Positions 34,208 through 44,902 of a stretch of 64,000 nt of DNA are shown here, piece after piece. Position numbers and translations under genes: made by a program. Positions within the stretch are counted from its first letter, which is position 1, and the number at the start of each line of letters is the position of its first letter. Below the pieces are notes generated by a model. That model did not search any database. It saw only the letters and a program-made list of their open reading frames with translations, and was not told where the DNA came from. The DNA is taken from positions 806,001 through 870,000 of the forward strand of contig PUDQ02000113.1 of assembly GCA_002964805.2 (NCBI GenBank), given 5' to 3'. This stretch comes from Trametes villosa. Lineage: Eukaryota > Basidiomycota > Agaricomycetes > Polyporales > Polyporaceae.

Positions 34208-35386
34208 ATGGCGGCCCTTTCCCCGCATTACTTCAATGTGCATAGTACTGCACCGACCCTGCAGGACTACTTCACGGTCACTGTTCTTCATGACCCTCGC
34301 GCCTACTCTGCTTCATCCTCGCGCCCCTCGTCGTCATCTTCAAACTCGAGCTATGCTTCCCCCGCAAGCGCAACATACACCGACGCGTCTTTGTACGGGT
34401 CATCACGTTCCGCATCGTGGGCGACCTTCCCAGAAGGCCTTTCTCCGCACTCTCCCTACCACACAGGACGGCCACGGCCTCTGCCTACCCCGCCGACGCC
34501 CACCGAGAGCCCTCACGCGAGCCCCCGCGCGTCCCTCCCGCCGCGCCCTCTGCCGCATCCTCCGCTCGCGCGACCGCATTCCGAAACGCGCCCCGCCCGC
34601 CGATCGAACCCACTTCCAACGCCACCACTCGTGCCTGAGTCCGCACCGCTCGCGGCGTCGCCACCACCACCACACCAACAATTGCAGCCCCAAACCGCCC
34701 CTGCCCCGCAATCGGCCTCATCCGCAGCGGCGGTGACGGTGGTGGCGGGCCCCGCGGTCGCCACACGCCCTGCGCCGTCGGCGCGGCCCGTGATGTCGCT
34801 CACCATCCCGGGCGCGTCCTCGGCGGGCAACGCGCCGCAGCTGCGGCTACCGACGCCCCTCTCGCCGCTGTCGCCGATCGCGTTTGACTTCCCCGGGCCG
34901 CGCGAATTGCGCAAGCGCCGCGAGGAGGAGCTCGATCGGTGCATGAAGGACCTCGGTTTCGTCGAGGCACCGCCTGCGTCCGCCAAGTCGAAGCCGGGCC
35001 GCACTTCCTCTGAGGCGAAACCGCGCTTGGGCCGACACACGCCTGCGTCGTCGGTGTCTTCGGTGGAGGAGTCGGACCAGGAACGCGATGTTGTCCTGCT
35101 TGTCGACAATCAGTCGGACGAGGAGAATGAGGAGCCGCCGATGCGGAGCGAGTCTCGCGCGGCGATGCGCACACTGTTCTCCGACATCGACATGGCGCCG
35201 TCGCCCCTCGTCGAGCATCCGCTGAACGAAATCGAAGTCGACGTTCAGGTCGAGATCGTGTCGAAGAAGGCCGCGGCGCGCACGCGGCGGCGGTACAGCC
35301 GGAAGTGGATCCGCGAGAAGAGCGGGAAGCGGTGGACTGAGAAGGATTTCTCGGAGATCCTCTCGCAGTTGCGGAAGCTGCGGTAA
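34208..35386 (+). CDS. Hypothetical Ser/Pro-rich protein with conserved basic C-terminus
   Basis: Intronless, 392 residues, no recognised family. The N-terminal half is Ser/Pro/Ala-rich and disordered (after MAALSPHYFNVHSTAPTLQD). A charged helix near residues 235-255 (ELRKRREEELDRCMKDLGF) is likely coiled coil. Acidic stretches follow (NQSDEENEEPP), and the C-terminal 40 residues (TRRRYSRKWIREKSGKRW, then TEKDFSEILSQLRKLR) look conserved and basic. That layout resembles a small regulatory or chromatin-associated protein, but I assign no function. The frame, TATA box and ATG context support a real gene. Confidence 0.7.
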   Translation: MAALSPHYFNVHSTAPTLQDYFTVTVLHDPRAYSASSSRPSSSSSNSSYASPASATYTDASLYGSSRSASWATFPEGLSPHSPYHTGRPRPLPTPPTPTESPHASPRASLPPRPLPHPPLARPHSETRPARRSNPLPTPPLVPESAPLAASPPPPHQQLQPQTAPAPQSASSAAAVTVVAGPAVATRPAPSARPVMSLTIPGASSAGNAPQLRLPTPLSPLSPIAFDFPGPRELRKRREEELDRCMKDLGFVEAPPASAKSKPGRTSSEAKPRLGRHTPASSVSSVEESDQERDVVLLVDNQSDEENEEPPMRSESRAAMRTLFSDIDMAPSPLVEHPLNEIEVDVQVEIVSKKAAARTRRRYSRKWIREKSGKRWTEKDFSEILSQLRKLR

Positions 35387-36238
35387 TTGGCTGTTCGTCG
35401 AACTGCAAGGTTAGTCTCAGCGTCGTCGGTCCCGTTGTGTTCGAGGCTAACGTCTTTTCTACGCATGTGTAGGTGCTAATGTATCGAATTGCTGGAAAGC
35501 TTGTACACTATTTGAGGTTCTACCCCCGTTTCGCGCATCGCTATCATCCAAAGCCAACGTTCATTTGTACATCCTATCTCATCCACGTCTCTCATCTAGA
35601 CTAGGGTAACTTATTAGTGGCCTACTACAGCGCACAGCATAATATAATCTACCCATGTCCCTCATCCTCGCGCGCCGGTGTTCTTCAGCAGTGCACTGTC
35701 AGCGGCCCGGCCGTCGCAATCGGACGTCGGCCCTTGCGTTTGGCTAATCACTTCAGCTCGCATGACGGAATTGTATCGCAGGCCCGCGGTCTCATATAAA
35801 TTCTACATCATCAAGGTACACATCGGGTAATGCGACCTCACTCTCCACGGTACCTTAGACCTCTTAGCTTTTACCAGGGACGCGCCGCGGGTTTGCAGGC
35901 TCCGAGGCAGCGTCAACAACACGAAGCAAAGCCGCCAGAGCCCGAGGAGTACCCCCGTCGTACCGGAGACTCTTGGGGAAATGAGGGTAAATATTCAATG
36001 ACTCGGCAACGCACGCAATGACTCGCTAAGATGCACCGTTTTCATCCGATACTTCTCTCGAGTTCACTACTAGCGAAGGCTCGAGCCTCGAGCAGCCCGA
36101 CGCTGCCAGTGCGACGCGTCTATCACGTGCTGGGAGGTAGACGCGTCGCGATCGTAACGAGCGCTGCAGTGTACTGCGGCCTTCGTCGTTCACTCCCACC
36201 ATCACCAAGTACGTCTCCTTGGCAGGTTCAGCGCAACA
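35387..36238. other. Intergenic region, no gene recognised
   Basis: 850 bases holding the 3' end of the Ser/Pro-rich gene and the leader of the next gene. No motif or repeat was identified. Confidence 0.4.
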
Positions 36239-36754
36239 ATGGCTTCAGACACGTTCTCCTCGATCCCACTCGCCTACCGGCTCTTCTTCCTCTACATCGA
36301 GCCTATCTCCGCCCTCGTGGGCGCGTTCTACGCGGCGGGCAAACCCTCCGAGTACCTCGCCTACCTCTCGGTCCTCTCCTCCACTGCGGCGGAAGCCAGC
36401 CTAAACCTCACCGTCGCCCCGCCAACGCCCACGCTCATCTCGCTGTACCAGCTTGCGAACCTCTACCTGCTCTTCGCGCTGAACGAGCACCTCGTGCTCT
36501 CATCGACCGCGTCGCGCCGCACGTGGCGTCGGCTGCTCTTCGGGCTGCTCGTCGCGGACCTGGGCCACCTCGCGACGATGGTGCCGCTCGCGCGCGAGAA
36601 GGGCTTCGCGGAGGTGTTCCTGCGCTTCTGGGAGTGGAACGCGATGGAGTGGGGAAGCGTTGCGTTCGTGTATATGGGCGCGACGATGCGGAGCTCGTTC
36701 TTGTTGGGCGTTGGGCTGGGCGGCGGAAGTGCTGCTCGTGGGAAGGATGATTGA
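36239..36754 (+). CDS. DUF7704-like four-helix membrane protein
   Basis: Intronless, 171 residues. The N-terminus IPLAYRLFFLYIEPISALVG followed by a short hydrophilic loop is typical of fungal DUF7704 proteins, a family of unknown function. Four hydrophobic segments can be placed at about 11-33, 75-95, 105-125 and 140-160. The tail is Gly-rich and charged (GGGSAARGKDD). The family name is from memory; the membrane topology is seen directly. The gene converges with the MYND gene on the opposite strand. Confidence 0.65.
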   Translation: MASDTFSSIPLAYRLFFLYIEPISALVGAFYAAGKPSEYLAYLSVLSSTAAEASLNLTVAPPTPTLISLYQLANLYLLFALNEHLVLSSTASRRTWRRLLFGLLVADLGHLATMVPLAREKGFAEVFLRFWEWNAMEWGSVAFVYMGATMRSSFLLGVGLGGGSAARGKDD

Positions 36755-37287
36755 GTTCGGTACGTGCATCGGCTGTATACGACACTGTCATACCCTCTGT
36801 GTGAGATACATTCGAACGTGTCCGTCATGCATGCCATTGCTGAAACTGCCCAGCCTCTAGGCAGCCTAGGTCTTTGCCAGGCTCGTCGCCCTGTATTTAT
36901 CGCTACAAAACTTGATGCCCGACAACAGAGGTCAGATGCCGTACTTGCCGCCACTTTGAGAGTGCTTGCGCGCATCACAGACGCATTTATGGCTGCCTTC
37001 AGGGCTGCCGGGACTTGGATGAGGCGGGGTCAAGATGCCGCAGAACGCGCCCACGTGATGGCTGACGCGTCGGTGGCGTTCATTTGTTGGCGCGTAGCTA
37101 CGCTCGCGGGCTCATTCTGAGCAGTTTGACAGATCCGAACGACGCTTGTGAGTCGTTTCTCAGGTACAACTGCTCGTCGTCTCAGGCTAATTCCAAGCCT
37201 AAAGCAAGTGCCATGAACATAGCAGCAGATAGGATACATTCGTACGTCCGACACCTCCAGGCTGAAAATGCACCCTCGCCGCCGCTC
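36755..37287. other. Convergent 3' intergenic region, nothing identified
   Basis: About 530 bases between the 3' ends of the DUF7704-like and MYND 3 genes. Confidence 0.4.
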
Positions 37288-38687
37288 TCACTCAGACTCT
37301 GAGTCCCGATATTCCTCCTCGTGATCGAACTCGCTGTACCAGGAGTCATTTGCGGATGAATCCGAGATAACGGGCATGGGGCGCGTCCTGCCAGAGCCTG
37401 CAGTAAGCCCTCTCCGCCTTGCCACTCGTAACGCCTCTTCCTCCAGCTTCTCGCGCATGCCTCGGATTGTGTGCCGGACAGATACTGCGTCCTTGCGCTT
37501 GGTGAGGAGCAGCCGGAGCGCTTTCCGCTCCCGGATAGGCAGGTTGTTCTGGACGCGGCGCTTCAGCAGCTTTCCGTCCACCTCAGGGTCTCCCGTGGGG
37601 GTAAATCCAGGTGTTTCGGGCAGAGGAGGGAGTGCTGGAATGTCGTCGAGCTCCAGTGGTTCGAGATGGCTCTTAAGGGAGGCGACGCGGACAATAGTGC
37701 TGCAGAAGTTGCTGCCTGACAAAGGTTTTCCTGTTATGGGCGAAATGTATCTTGACGCACGATTGTTGCGGGCAGTGCGCTCAGAGTCCAGTCCAGAGTG
37801 TACCAGGGCTGTGTTGACGTTGCGGGGAGGGATGCGGCGTCCATAGGTGAGCGCATCCTCATCACCTTCGTCTGTGGCCCGCTTGCGCTCATCGATGCCA
37901 GCCAGGTTCACGGGGCCTATATGTATGTATCGCCCGTTCTCGTCAGCGTGTCCTCGCCTAAGTACTGAACAACGGCACACACCGAGAACGCCATGGTTGA
38001 GCCACCATCCATTATCATGCAACCGTCGGCGACACTCCACTGCGTATATCTTGCCTTCGCTCAGGAGAGCGCAGTCATCCTTGTGGAGTCCCGGCTGCCA
38101 GTCGTCCTTCTGGCACTACAAGCGTGATAAGCAACATGTCCGTACACTCTCCCCAAAGTCCCTTGGCGTACCTCGCGCGAGCAGTAATACGTGCTCTTGC
38201 ACGTCCCGCAGCGCTGGAAGCGCGGCCGGGACGTTGCCTCCCAGCGGCCGCACCGCGCGCACACGTGTATGAGCTCGTCCTCTGACACCATCACGTCGGC
38301 GAATGCTGAGATCCTCATAGGGTCAGCCATTGTTGCTAGGCATCCTTTGGTCGTCACGATCTCCACTGGTCCCCGCCCTGCAGCCCTACACAGATCCCAG
38401 AGGGCACCGACCACCTCGCCGCCTTGCGTGCCCCCGATGGTGAAGCGTGGCCGTCCAGTACCGCGAGGCCCGGCGGAGACTGTGGTGGCGTCGCCGGGGA
38501 CAATGAAGTTGAGACACATGACGGCGCGCGTGAGTGTTGGGCCCTCGGGTTCCGGGAAGACGAGGTACCAGGAGGCGTGGTCGCGCCCGAGCGCCACTGC
38601 CTTGCCTTTAAAGACTTTTGGTGCGCGCCAGAGGCGCCACGCAAAGCCGTTGGTGGTTGCGGGTACTGAAGCTGAAGTCTCGTCCAT
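37288..38687 (-). CDS. MYND zinc-finger protein 3 with Ser/Glu-rich C-terminus
   Basis: The start at 38687 gives MDETSASVPATTNGFAW. The first exon holds a ~150-residue domain of unknown function ending in a MYND finger: CARCGRW, CGTCKSTYYCSRE, then across an intron (gtacgcc...gcttgtag) CQKDDW and HKDDC. All zinc ligands are therefore present only after splicing. A second intron of 64 bases (gtgtgccg...catatag) joins NHGVLG to PVNLAGIDERKR. The C-terminal region is charged (RERKALRLLLTKRKD) and ends SRDSESE-like acidic. It is not closely related to the other two MYND proteins outside the finger. Function unknown, presumably protein-protein contacts. Confidence 0.7.
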
Positions 38688-39306
38688 GATTGAAGCTTGC
38701 GGTTGAACGTTGAGGTTGTGGATGAGGAAGGAGACACGACGATGGTACAGTGAGTCGCTGTGGTGCGCTCTCGAAGCGTATATGTACAGGGTTCCCGCTG
38801 AATGCCGTTTGTTCCCCATCTTGAAGACAGAAGCTTTGTCGGTGTAGGATTGAATTGTGAAGGTCCCTCGCGTAGATGGGGGAGGGTAGGCGCACTCTGG
38901 CGGAAACCGGAGCGATTGCGGGAGCAAAGGTAGCGGTTAACCGGTTGATGCACTTCGTATTGCATACACCTTTCCGTGAAGCCGCGAATTAGGAGGCAAA
39001 GCCTAGCGCTGCAGCCGTACGCGGAGGAAGGGTTCCTTTATTCGAGGAACAAGCTCGGCCTGCCTAAGGTTTGAGTTCCGTCACAGATATGTTTAGAAAG
39101 GAAGTTGTGCGATAGAATTGAGCAGCTCTCGTGTACTAAAGCCGCAGCCCCCACAGCGATTGCTGCCGCCTTTTGCTCCTCTCTTCTTCCCGCTCTTCAC
39201 CGGGCTAACCTCATCTCCCCCTACAGACAAAAACCAGTGGTGAGCATCGGTACCGGAAGTAGATACAGCCTCCATTCGACCCATACTGATATATCTCTTA
39301 GAAAAC
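38688..39306. other. Divergent intergenic region between MYND 3 and MYND 2
   Basis: About 620 bases, presumably both promoters. No other element seen. Confidence 0.4.
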
Positions 39307-40623
39307 ATGACCCCGCGGCCTTCTCACTGTGGGAATCACTGCGATAAGAATTCGCCGACCTCGGATCTCAAGTGCTGCGCTGCATGCAAGACGGTCTGGT
39401 ACTGTAGCACAGCGTGCCAAAAGGAAGACTGGCCGCGCCACATCTTCGATTGCAAGCTCAAGCGCCCCATCGGCACGGCGTACTACCTCTCGCGGGCGTG
39501 TCGCGAAGACCTTCTTCCCGTGCACGCGCAGACGCGGGACGATTTCGGTTTCGAGAAGGCGGAGCTGTATCTGGGAAGATTTGCTCCAAACAAGCTCATG
39601 GGCCTGTGGAAGAGGGTATTCTTGGACCTGAAGGTGTCCGAGAAGGAGGTGCAGAAGTGGCAGGCGGAGGGTAGGATGGTGGAGGAGGTCAAGGCAGTGT
39701 TCACGCGATTGCCAGCGGGCGCCAGGGGCGAGTACTACGCGTGGTTCCTCCAACACCCAAGCATCCTAGACGGGTCACCTCTCGCGAGCGCTCCGCGGGA
39801 GGACCAGGAGCGCGCGACGAAGGCCGCGATATTGGAAGCATGGGTCCATACAGGAGGATCTCCCAGCGACAGCATCGAAACTATCAATGCGAAACTCAAA
39901 CTCCTACCACGCGACGTCCAGGTGTGCCACCAATTCTACGGTTCCTTGTGGGGAGGCGTCTACCCCGACCCTCGATCCGAACTCTGGATAACACTGGGGT
40001 TCGTGGCCGCGGAGCGCCAGGTTGACGAGTTCCGGATCTCCAAAGGATACGGCCTGCTCATATCCGACTGCTGCACGTTCAGGGAGTTCTCCACCGCCTA
40101 CACGACGTCCTCAATCCCGCAGCTAGCGGATAGACACTGGGCCAGCATGATGGCCAGCCCGTCCACCACGACGTACCGATCCTTCCGCGACGTCATGTCC
40201 GAGTCCCCGCGCCGCTTCAAATCCGTGTGGTACCTCAAGCACTACGTCGACATGCTCTTGTGCGCGGAACCTGGCCTGTCGACATACCTCCCACACCGCG
40301 CCATACGCTCAGATTACGGCTGGGCGAACTGCAAGAGCGAAGCGGAGTGGAAGATGCTGGACGAGCTGTACACGAAGTACTTCGCGCACCAAGACGCGAA
40401 CCCGCTGGATCTCCACGAGGCATGCGTCAGAGGAGAACTGGCGGACTACGTCAGTCGCTTTGTCAAGCTGAAGCCGAAGACGGGGACGTACAAACGGCTG
40501 TTGAAGAACACGTACCCCTTGCCTCACTCGGGAGAGCCTCAGGGTGCGCATTCAGGCGATAGATTCTTGGCAGGAGTAAGGACGCTGATTTCGGTTTTTC
40601 TGTGCAGGAGTGGCGTCGCATGA
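39307..40623 (+). CDS. MYND zinc-finger protein 2, paralogue of MYND 1
   Basis: Intronless, 438 residues. The MYND finger at residues 8-50 reads CGNHC, CCAACKTVWYC, STACQKEDWPRHIFDC. The remainder aligns along its whole length with the protein at 20014-21411: TAYYLSRAC/TAYRLYRSC, DFGFEKAELYLG, GEYYAWFLQHPSILD, TGGSPSDSIETI, CTFREFSTAYTTSSIP, the YGWANC core and LKNTYPLPH. Its end (AGVRTLISVFLCRSGVA) is hydrophobic but shorter and interrupted by Arg, so membrane anchoring is less certain than in MYND 1. Function unknown. The two genes lie 18 kb apart on the same strand with unrelated genes between. Confidence 0.8.
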   Translation: MTPRPSHCGNHCDKNSPTSDLKCCAACKTVWYCSTACQKEDWPRHIFDCKLKRPIGTAYYLSRACREDLLPVHAQTRDDFGFEKAELYLGRFAPNKLMGLWKRVFLDLKVSEKEVQKWQAEGRMVEEVKAVFTRLPAGARGEYYAWFLQHPSILDGSPLASAPREDQERATKAAILEAWVHTGGSPSDSIETINAKLKLLPRDVQVCHQFYGSLWGGVYPDPRSELWITLGFVAAERQVDEFRISKGYGLLISDCCTFREFSTAYTTSSIPQLADRHWASMMASPSTTTYRSFRDVMSESPRRFKSVWYLKHYVDMLLCAEPGLSTYLPHRAIRSDYGWANCKSEAEWKMLDELYTKYFAHQDANPLDLHEACVRGELADYVSRFVKLKPKTGTYKRLLKNTYPLPHSGEPQGAHSGDRFLAGVRTLISVFLCRSGVA

Positions 40624-41033
40624 CGGGTTTGGACGTTTGTAAGAGATCGCGTGGATCGAGTTTAGGCGGAAGGGTACATTGTAACACCACTGCTACGACT
40701 GTATGATGATGGGTCGGGAGCGCGCCGCAATCTGGGAAGGAGGATCGCGAAAGTAGGAAGTAAGCAGGAGGATATCTCACCATCGCATCGACGAGACGTA
40801 CGTAGTCTGACGGCCTTAGGCAGAATGAGTGACGCCGAGACGGTGGCAAAGCGAGCGAAAAGACATAATTCCACATTCGCGCCGCGTCTCGCTTGTATAC
40901 AGACACTCGCATACATCGAAGGTCTCCGCATAAGCGGCACCGTGGCCCGACGGCTTCGGAGAGACTGCGAGCGACGATACTACGTCCATTAGCTCTCGAT
41001 CTCGCCAGACTACAGAGGCTCGTCAATGAGCAG

Positions 41034-42530
41034 TCAGGCACTGTGGATAAGGGGACTTACCTCCTGAAGCACCTGGTGTTTAGTCACCAACACCTTCCGA
41101 GTAGACAGCTCGGCCAACCGGCGGCGAATCTTGCGCAACAGGGACTCTACCTCCGCCTCCGTGTTACGGCCCCAATCGTCGGCCCATAGAACGAGGATCT
41201 CTACCGTACGTAAAGCACTGAACGTTTTGCTTGATAGCGCCCCCTCGAGACGACGCAAAGCCTCCCACTCAAAAGCCTGGCGCAGGCTCTTCGGTAAGGG
41301 ATGCTCGAGGCGGAAGACGATCGTGATAGTGTGAAGGTGATCTGCGACTATTGTGCGTTCGAAGAGACACACAAGCATGTCCCATTGGCTGTGCGCGTAG
41401 TCCGAAAGATCGATGGAGACCGTGAATGAACGGAGAGACGTGTACCGACGGAGATCCTCGCCGTATATGCTGTCTAAACATGCGTGAGATAGGTTGATAA
41501 GGGTCAGCGTGAACTATTGCACATTACTTACCCTCCATATCTTCGATGGGTATGCTAAGGTACTCAACCGAAGGGCCGAAATGACTGAGAATGTCACTAC
41601 AGCAAGAGGCAGCGTGGGGAAGGGTCAAGACCTTGAGCGATTCCTGAGACGGACCGGAGGCGAGCCATGCCACTACGTCGGGTAAGGGGGAGCGGGATGT
41701 CACTGGAGATACAGATAGCCTCGAGAGCCACGGCCGTACCGTCGCGAGATAATCGACGTCTTTGTCCAATCGAACATGGCCAGCGGCGCTCGGAATCAGC
41801 TCGTAGGTGACGTGGTGCAAGGACAAGAAGGTGAGGTGTGGCAAAGCGCACACCAGGGATTGGATGTGCTTGAGGTCGCGGAAGACGATGTTCGAGACCC
41901 GTAAGTTCGTGACTGATACCAGTGTCGCCAGAGCGTCGTATACGGGCTGATGAAGCCTAGTATGCATGACGAAGTTGAGCCCAACGAAGCTGAATGCTGT
42001 CAAGTTCGGGAGAGCCTGATGATCGAGGTACTGTAGATTACATTTGAAAGCGGCGGGGGTGTGACACTGTGACACGGTGGATCGAAAGCGGCGAAGCGGC
42101 GGCGGCCCTAAGCGCCCATGACACTTACCGAAAATGGCACTTAGGCGCCCGTAACGACCGGTCTGAACGGGCGCTTAGGGGTCCGACGGCCTCAGTGACC
42201 TGTGACAGGGGTCAAAATCCGGAGCGGCGGACCCCCTTGTGACACGTGACGCGCCGCTTTCAAATGTAATCTACAGTATGGATAAGCGGGATGCGAGAGG
42301 AGGTCAGGCTCGTATCCTGGCCCAACGCGAATTTGACGGACAAGAGAGAGGTACGGGCGCATATACGTTCTTTCTAGGGCTAGAATGTTCATAACCACGA
42401 AGAGCTCTTCGCGCACGACCGGGACGAGACGGCGACAGACAAGGGCCAGGCTGCGGAGTGCTTCGACGTCGTGAGCAAGGTGGCCCACAATCTCCACGAG
42501 CAGTTCACTCGGGACTGTCGGGAGCATCAT
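41034..42530 (-). pseudogene. F-box-like protein gene interrupted by a 246-bp inverted-repeat element
   Basis: F-box proteins recruit substrates to SCF ubiquitin ligases. The N-terminus (MMLPTVPSELLVEIVGHL...LRSLALVCRRLVP) is an F-box; the rest is leucine-rich (FTVSIDLSDYAHSQWDMLV, TIVFRLEHPLP). The start is one of two adjacent Met codons at 42527-42530. The frame reaches SHPAYPY, then runs into the element at 42031-42276 and stops within it. Downstream of the element the frame resumes as YLDHQALPNLTAFSF. Removing the element plus one TA joins the two halves exactly in frame, so the gene was intact before insertion. One intron near 41475-41535 joins EDMEG to SIYGEDLRRY. As it stands the product would be truncated after about 110 residues. 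Confidence 0.75.
42031..42276. mobile_element. TA-flanked MITE inserted in the F-box exon (246 bp)
   Basis: Perfect 25-bp terminal inverted repeats (CTGTAGATTACATTTGAAAG followed by CGGCG at both ends, facing inwards), with further related sequence inward (GTGTGACAC and GTGTCAC). TA is found on each side (42029-42030 and 42277-42278), the target duplication typical of Tc1/mariner-like elements. There is no coding capacity. Its centre contains a partly self-complementary stretch (ctaagcgcccatgacactta and gcacttaggcgcccgt). Confidence 0.85.
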
Positions 42531-42954
42531 GTATAGCTGACTCCCACGCGCTCCGTGTGTCTCGTGCGTAGCAGGTTTGCTGGCTCGAGTGAGGTGCGAG
42601 ACGATCGAGGAGAGAACAACAAGCTCAGCGGCGCGGCACAGATCGCGGCGCGGAGGATACACAATCTTATCTTATCCTCCACGTGTCCACTGTCCTCAGA
42701 ACTCTGGTGGGCAAACGCTTGCTAAGACGACCGTGACCACCGTCACTTCCGAAGGTCTACGCACTAAAACTCTCGCCCCTAATCATCATGCACGGTATGT
42801 CAACTACTGTCTGGTGTATCCAAAGAAACATAATACAATGAACCTGAGATGCCTTGTTACGCTTCATGCTGTAAACGGAGGCTAAGCGTGATAGATTTCG
42901 ATATATAGCAGTGGCGGATGGGTATGATCGCGACGCAACACAACATGGAACACC

Positions 42955-44804
42955 TCACTCGAGCGTCGGCGGCGCCTTCCCGCTCCCAACCATAACCCAC
43001 GCGCCCTCGCTCGTAACGTCGTTGATGGTGAGGAACACGGTGGCCGGACCAGGAGGAAAGACGCGGCCGCTAGGTGGCGTCTTGAACGTGAGCGACTTGC
43101 TGTCGCGCGAGACCGTCGCGTCCAGGAAGACGAGGCGCGCGCTCGAGTGGAACGCGTGGCTCGAGAACCCGAGGTCCATGAGCGAGACTAGGGGCCCGTT
43201 AGTGAGCACACAACTTGCGAGCATGAAAAGGGAGACGCACCTTGGACCTTCGCACCCGGGCGCGCGAGGTTGTTCGGGATCGAGATCGGGACGGTGAAGG
43301 TCTTGTTGAACGCGAGCTTCTCAGGCGTGTTCAGGATCTTCGGCCGCTCCACAAACATGAACGGTGGGTCGAGTGTCTGCACCCTGAACTCGCTCGGGAA
43401 CTTGACGTCAGGGCCCACGGTCGTGTTCGCGTTGGGGTTGCTGCCTGCGATGAGGAAGTTGCCCTGCGGAGTGAGCGTGATGCTCGAGTGGTACACGCGC
43501 GCGACCCCAGACGACGGCATGCCTGCGTTGCTGATGCGACGGCCGAGAGGGGCGTCGGGGGTGTAGAGCGAGGGCACGAGCACGGCGTGGTCCGAGTTCG
43601 AGTTCCCGATCGGGTCCTGCACCTGCTTAATCGCAGCGAAGCCGGAGCGCGCGCCGTTCGCGATGAGCACCTGGCCGTTCGGGAGGTGCACGAGCTCGGG
43701 CATCGTGCGCGGCTCGAGCATGTGCTCGACCTCCCAGCCCTTCGCGATGCCTGCCTCGTCGAGCCGGATGCGCGAGCACTGCGTCGTCGCGGGCGTCTGC
43801 GAGGAGAGCTGGAGCGGGTCGAGCGGGTCCGTCGCGGTTCCGCCACAGACGAGCACCTCGGGAATGTAGTCCGGCGGCGAGAGCGGGAGGAGGATCGCGG
43901 AGCCGTCGATGGGGTTCGTGACGCGCACGTTGTTCGGGATGTCGGGCAGGATGCGCTCCGTGTTGGCTTCGATGTCGTAGATGATCGACTGGTTGTTCGC
44001 GACCATGAACACCTTGCCGTCCGGCAGCGCGAAGATGCTAGGGCGAGAAATCATCAGCCACGCGCGCCACGTGGGCCAGTGGGAGAACGCGCACGCACCG
44101 CGGGAACAGGTTCGCCGGGAGGCTGCGTGCGAGGAACGCGGACGGGCGCGGCGTGTCCTCCTTGCGCGGGAAGAACTCGAAGCTGTTCGCGGGGTGGAGG
44201 TTGTAGAAGTTCTCGTTCACGTGCGTGCCGCCGACGATGAGCAGGCTGCCGTCGAAGATCCGGATCGAGGACGGGTACCAGCGCGGCTCGAGCAGGTGCA
44301 GCGTCTGCGGGTCCTCGAACAGCGTGCAGCCGTCCCCTGTGGGCGACGCGCAGGGCTCGAAGATGCGGAGACCCTGCAGCCCGTTCTCGATATCTGGGTT
44401 TCCGGGGAAGCCGCGGGGGTCGCCGCCAAGGCTCGCCTGTCAGCAGGTATTGTCAGTAGCTCGTTTTTTTACAAAGTGGTGGGAAACCAGACCATCGTTC
44501 CGTTGCTCAGCAGCGCGCCGCTTGCGCAGAACGAGTTCGTCAGGACGTCGAGTGGCTTAACCGTGCTGGTCTCGAGGTTCCATAGCGCGCCCCATGCAGA
44601 GTGGTTGTTGATCTGGAGCGGGTCATCGGACGCACGGTCGAAGAAGATGACGAGCGTCGGCGAGACAACGATAGCCTCGAGAGCGACGATACCCGACCGC
44701 TCTGCCTTCAAGTCGAAGCGCCAGCCTGGTGCAGCCGGTGCTGACGGGGCGGCGGCCGCAAAGGACGTTAAGAGGGGGAGGAGAGAGAGCGCAGACCACT
44801 TCAT
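42955..44804 (-). CDS. glx: Glyoxal oxidase 1, copper radical oxidase (AA5_1)
   Basis: Extracellular enzyme that oxidises aldehydes such as glyoxal and methylglyoxal and makes hydrogen peroxide for ligninolytic peroxidases. The start at 44804 gives a signal peptide ([19 protein letters not shown]). The first intron follows SNGTM, a second follows SLPANLFPR, a third follows LARPGAKVQ. Catalytic features of glyoxal oxidase are present: Cys in [10 protein letters not shown] and Tyr in [14 protein letters not shown], the cross-linked radical pair; Tyr-His in [10 protein letters not shown]; and His in [13 protein letters not shown]. The protein ends [10 protein letters not shown]. Similarity to the Phanerochaete glyoxal oxidase is high along the whole length (about 550 residues), clearly closer than to other copper radical oxidases. 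A second copy lies at 58864-60712 on the other strand. Confidence 0.95.
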
Positions 44805-44893
44805 CCTGGGTAGGTGAGGGGTTTTAGCGGAGAGCGCAAGCGATGAGACCGGTGTGTCCACCAAGGCCGGTGTGCAGGAAACACTGGGATGCG

Positions 44894-44902
44894 CTTATAT
44901 AG
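44894..44902 (-). promoter_or_regulatory. TATA box of glyoxal oxidase 1
   Basis: CTATATAAG about 90-98 bases before the ATG at 44804. Confidence 0.55.

Noticed and set aside
42031..42276. The MITE acting as a spliced intron that rescues the F-box gene
   Set aside because: An acceptor-like CTACAG sits at its end and a donor-like GGTAAGT inside, but the frame meets a stop before that donor, and the earlier GT sites give a frameshift.
43242..44240. Long plus-strand open frame of 332 codons
   Set aside because: It is fully antisense to the glyoxal oxidase 1 exons and Arg/Glu/Val-rich, the usual shadow of GC-biased codons. No family motif.
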